In this document: piece after piece, positions 13,779 through 13,841 of the stretch
Layout: each line of letters opens with the position of its first letter
Position numbering within the stretch: position 1 is the first letter of the stretch
Source: VRUE01 sp035707825
GTDB taxonomy: Bacteria > Actinomycetota > Thermoleophilia > Solirubrobacterales > 70-9
Length of the DNA: 13,841 bases
NCBI GenBank assembly: GCA_035707825.1
Contig: DASSTR010000024.1
Location: forward strand, 1-13,841
Direction of reading: 5' to 3'
Program-made: the position numbers and the translations under genes
Notes under the pieces: model-generated
Told to the model about the DNA's origin: nothing
Seen by the model: the letters and a program-made list of their open reading frames with translations, nothing else
Database searches by the model: none

Positions 13779-13841
13779 ATGACCGACGAGCGCAAAGCGA
13801 GACGAGAGCGGCAACGCCGGCGGGTCCGGCGCCAGCGAGCC
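13779..13841 (+). CDS. Probable start of a divergent gene encoding a basic protein (partial)
   Basis: An ATG at 13779 opens 21 codons that run off the window, reading MTDERKARRERQRRRVRRQR and on. The Arg-rich start resembles the cytoplasmic N terminus of many actinobacterial membrane or RNA-binding proteins, but no family can be named. It diverges from the nucleotidyltransferase with only 14 nt (or 35 nt if that gene starts at 13743) between the starts, so promoters would have to overlap the coding regions. No strong ribosome binding site precedes the ATG. Confidence 0.4.
   Translation, partial: MTDERKARRERQRRRVRRQRA

Noticed and set aside
1..13841. CRISPR array, phage, transposase, tRNA or rRNA genes
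   Set aside because: No regularly spaced direct repeats, recombinase or transposase motifs, or cloverleaf-like segments were seen. All gaps are 132 nt or shorter.
1..13841. A new defence or biosynthetic system
   Set aside because: Every full-length gene except the cupredoxin belongs to a well-known core family in a largely conserved order, so the window gives no support for such a system.

Overview
The window is a high-GC, densely packed stretch of bacterial chromosome. Almost all of it is conserved core genes on the minus strand. The tandem domains of the first gene (of the type 'ATVNGTVDPN...YGTTTGYG', ending in 'TYHFRL') and its beta-rich C-terminal domain are typical of secreted proteins of Thermoleophilia (Solirubrobacterales and relatives, Actinomycetota). 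SepF and the gene order agree with an actinobacterium-like Gram-positive lineage. The taxonomic call is an inference.

Layout in plus coordinates: (1) 8-1354, plus strand: a secreted cupredoxin with an amicyanin-like copper loop, two Fn3-like repeats and a C-terminal beta domain, convergent with everything that follows. (2) 1375-8130, minus strand, read right to left: rpsB, tsf, pyrH, frr, uppS, cdsA, dxr, rseP. These cover translation (S2, EF-Ts, ribosome recycling), UMP phosphorylation, the MEP isoprenoid step, polyprenyl carrier synthesis, CDP-diacylglycerol synthesis and an intramembrane site-2 protease. Most junctions are 4-nt stop/start overlaps (ATGA or GTGA) or gaps under 20 nt. (3) 8263-13764, minus strand, right to left: a CCA-adding/poly(A) polymerase family enzyme, pgeF, yggS, sepF, proC, yggT, lspA and an RluA-family pseudouridine synthase. 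This is the tail of the Gram-positive division and cell wall cluster (normally ftsZ-pgeF-yggS-sepF-yggT-divIVA-lspA-rluD). Here the nucleotidyltransferase sits where ftsZ usually lies, proC is inserted between sepF and yggT, and divIVA is missing. (4) 13779 to the end, plus strand: the probable first 21 codons of a divergent, very basic protein.

The genes join two conserved modules: envelope and division functions feeding into a translation and membrane-lipid operon. Envelope precursor supply (dxr, uppS, cdsA), lipoprotein maturation (lspA), septum formation (sepF) and membrane proteolysis (rseP) are therefore clustered with ribosome genes.

I see no phage, transposon, CRISPR array, tRNA, rRNA or obvious new multi-gene system. 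The points most worth a second look are small: a 38-nt imperfect intergenic repeat present twice in opposite orientations (next to pyrH and between sepF and proC); forced non-AUG starts for pyrH (TTG or CTG) and for the pseudouridine synthase (CTG with a strong ribosome binding site); the missing S4 domain of that synthase; a long charged C-terminal tail on ribosomal protein S2; and a structured rpsB leader. No gene-free stretch exceeds about 135 nt.
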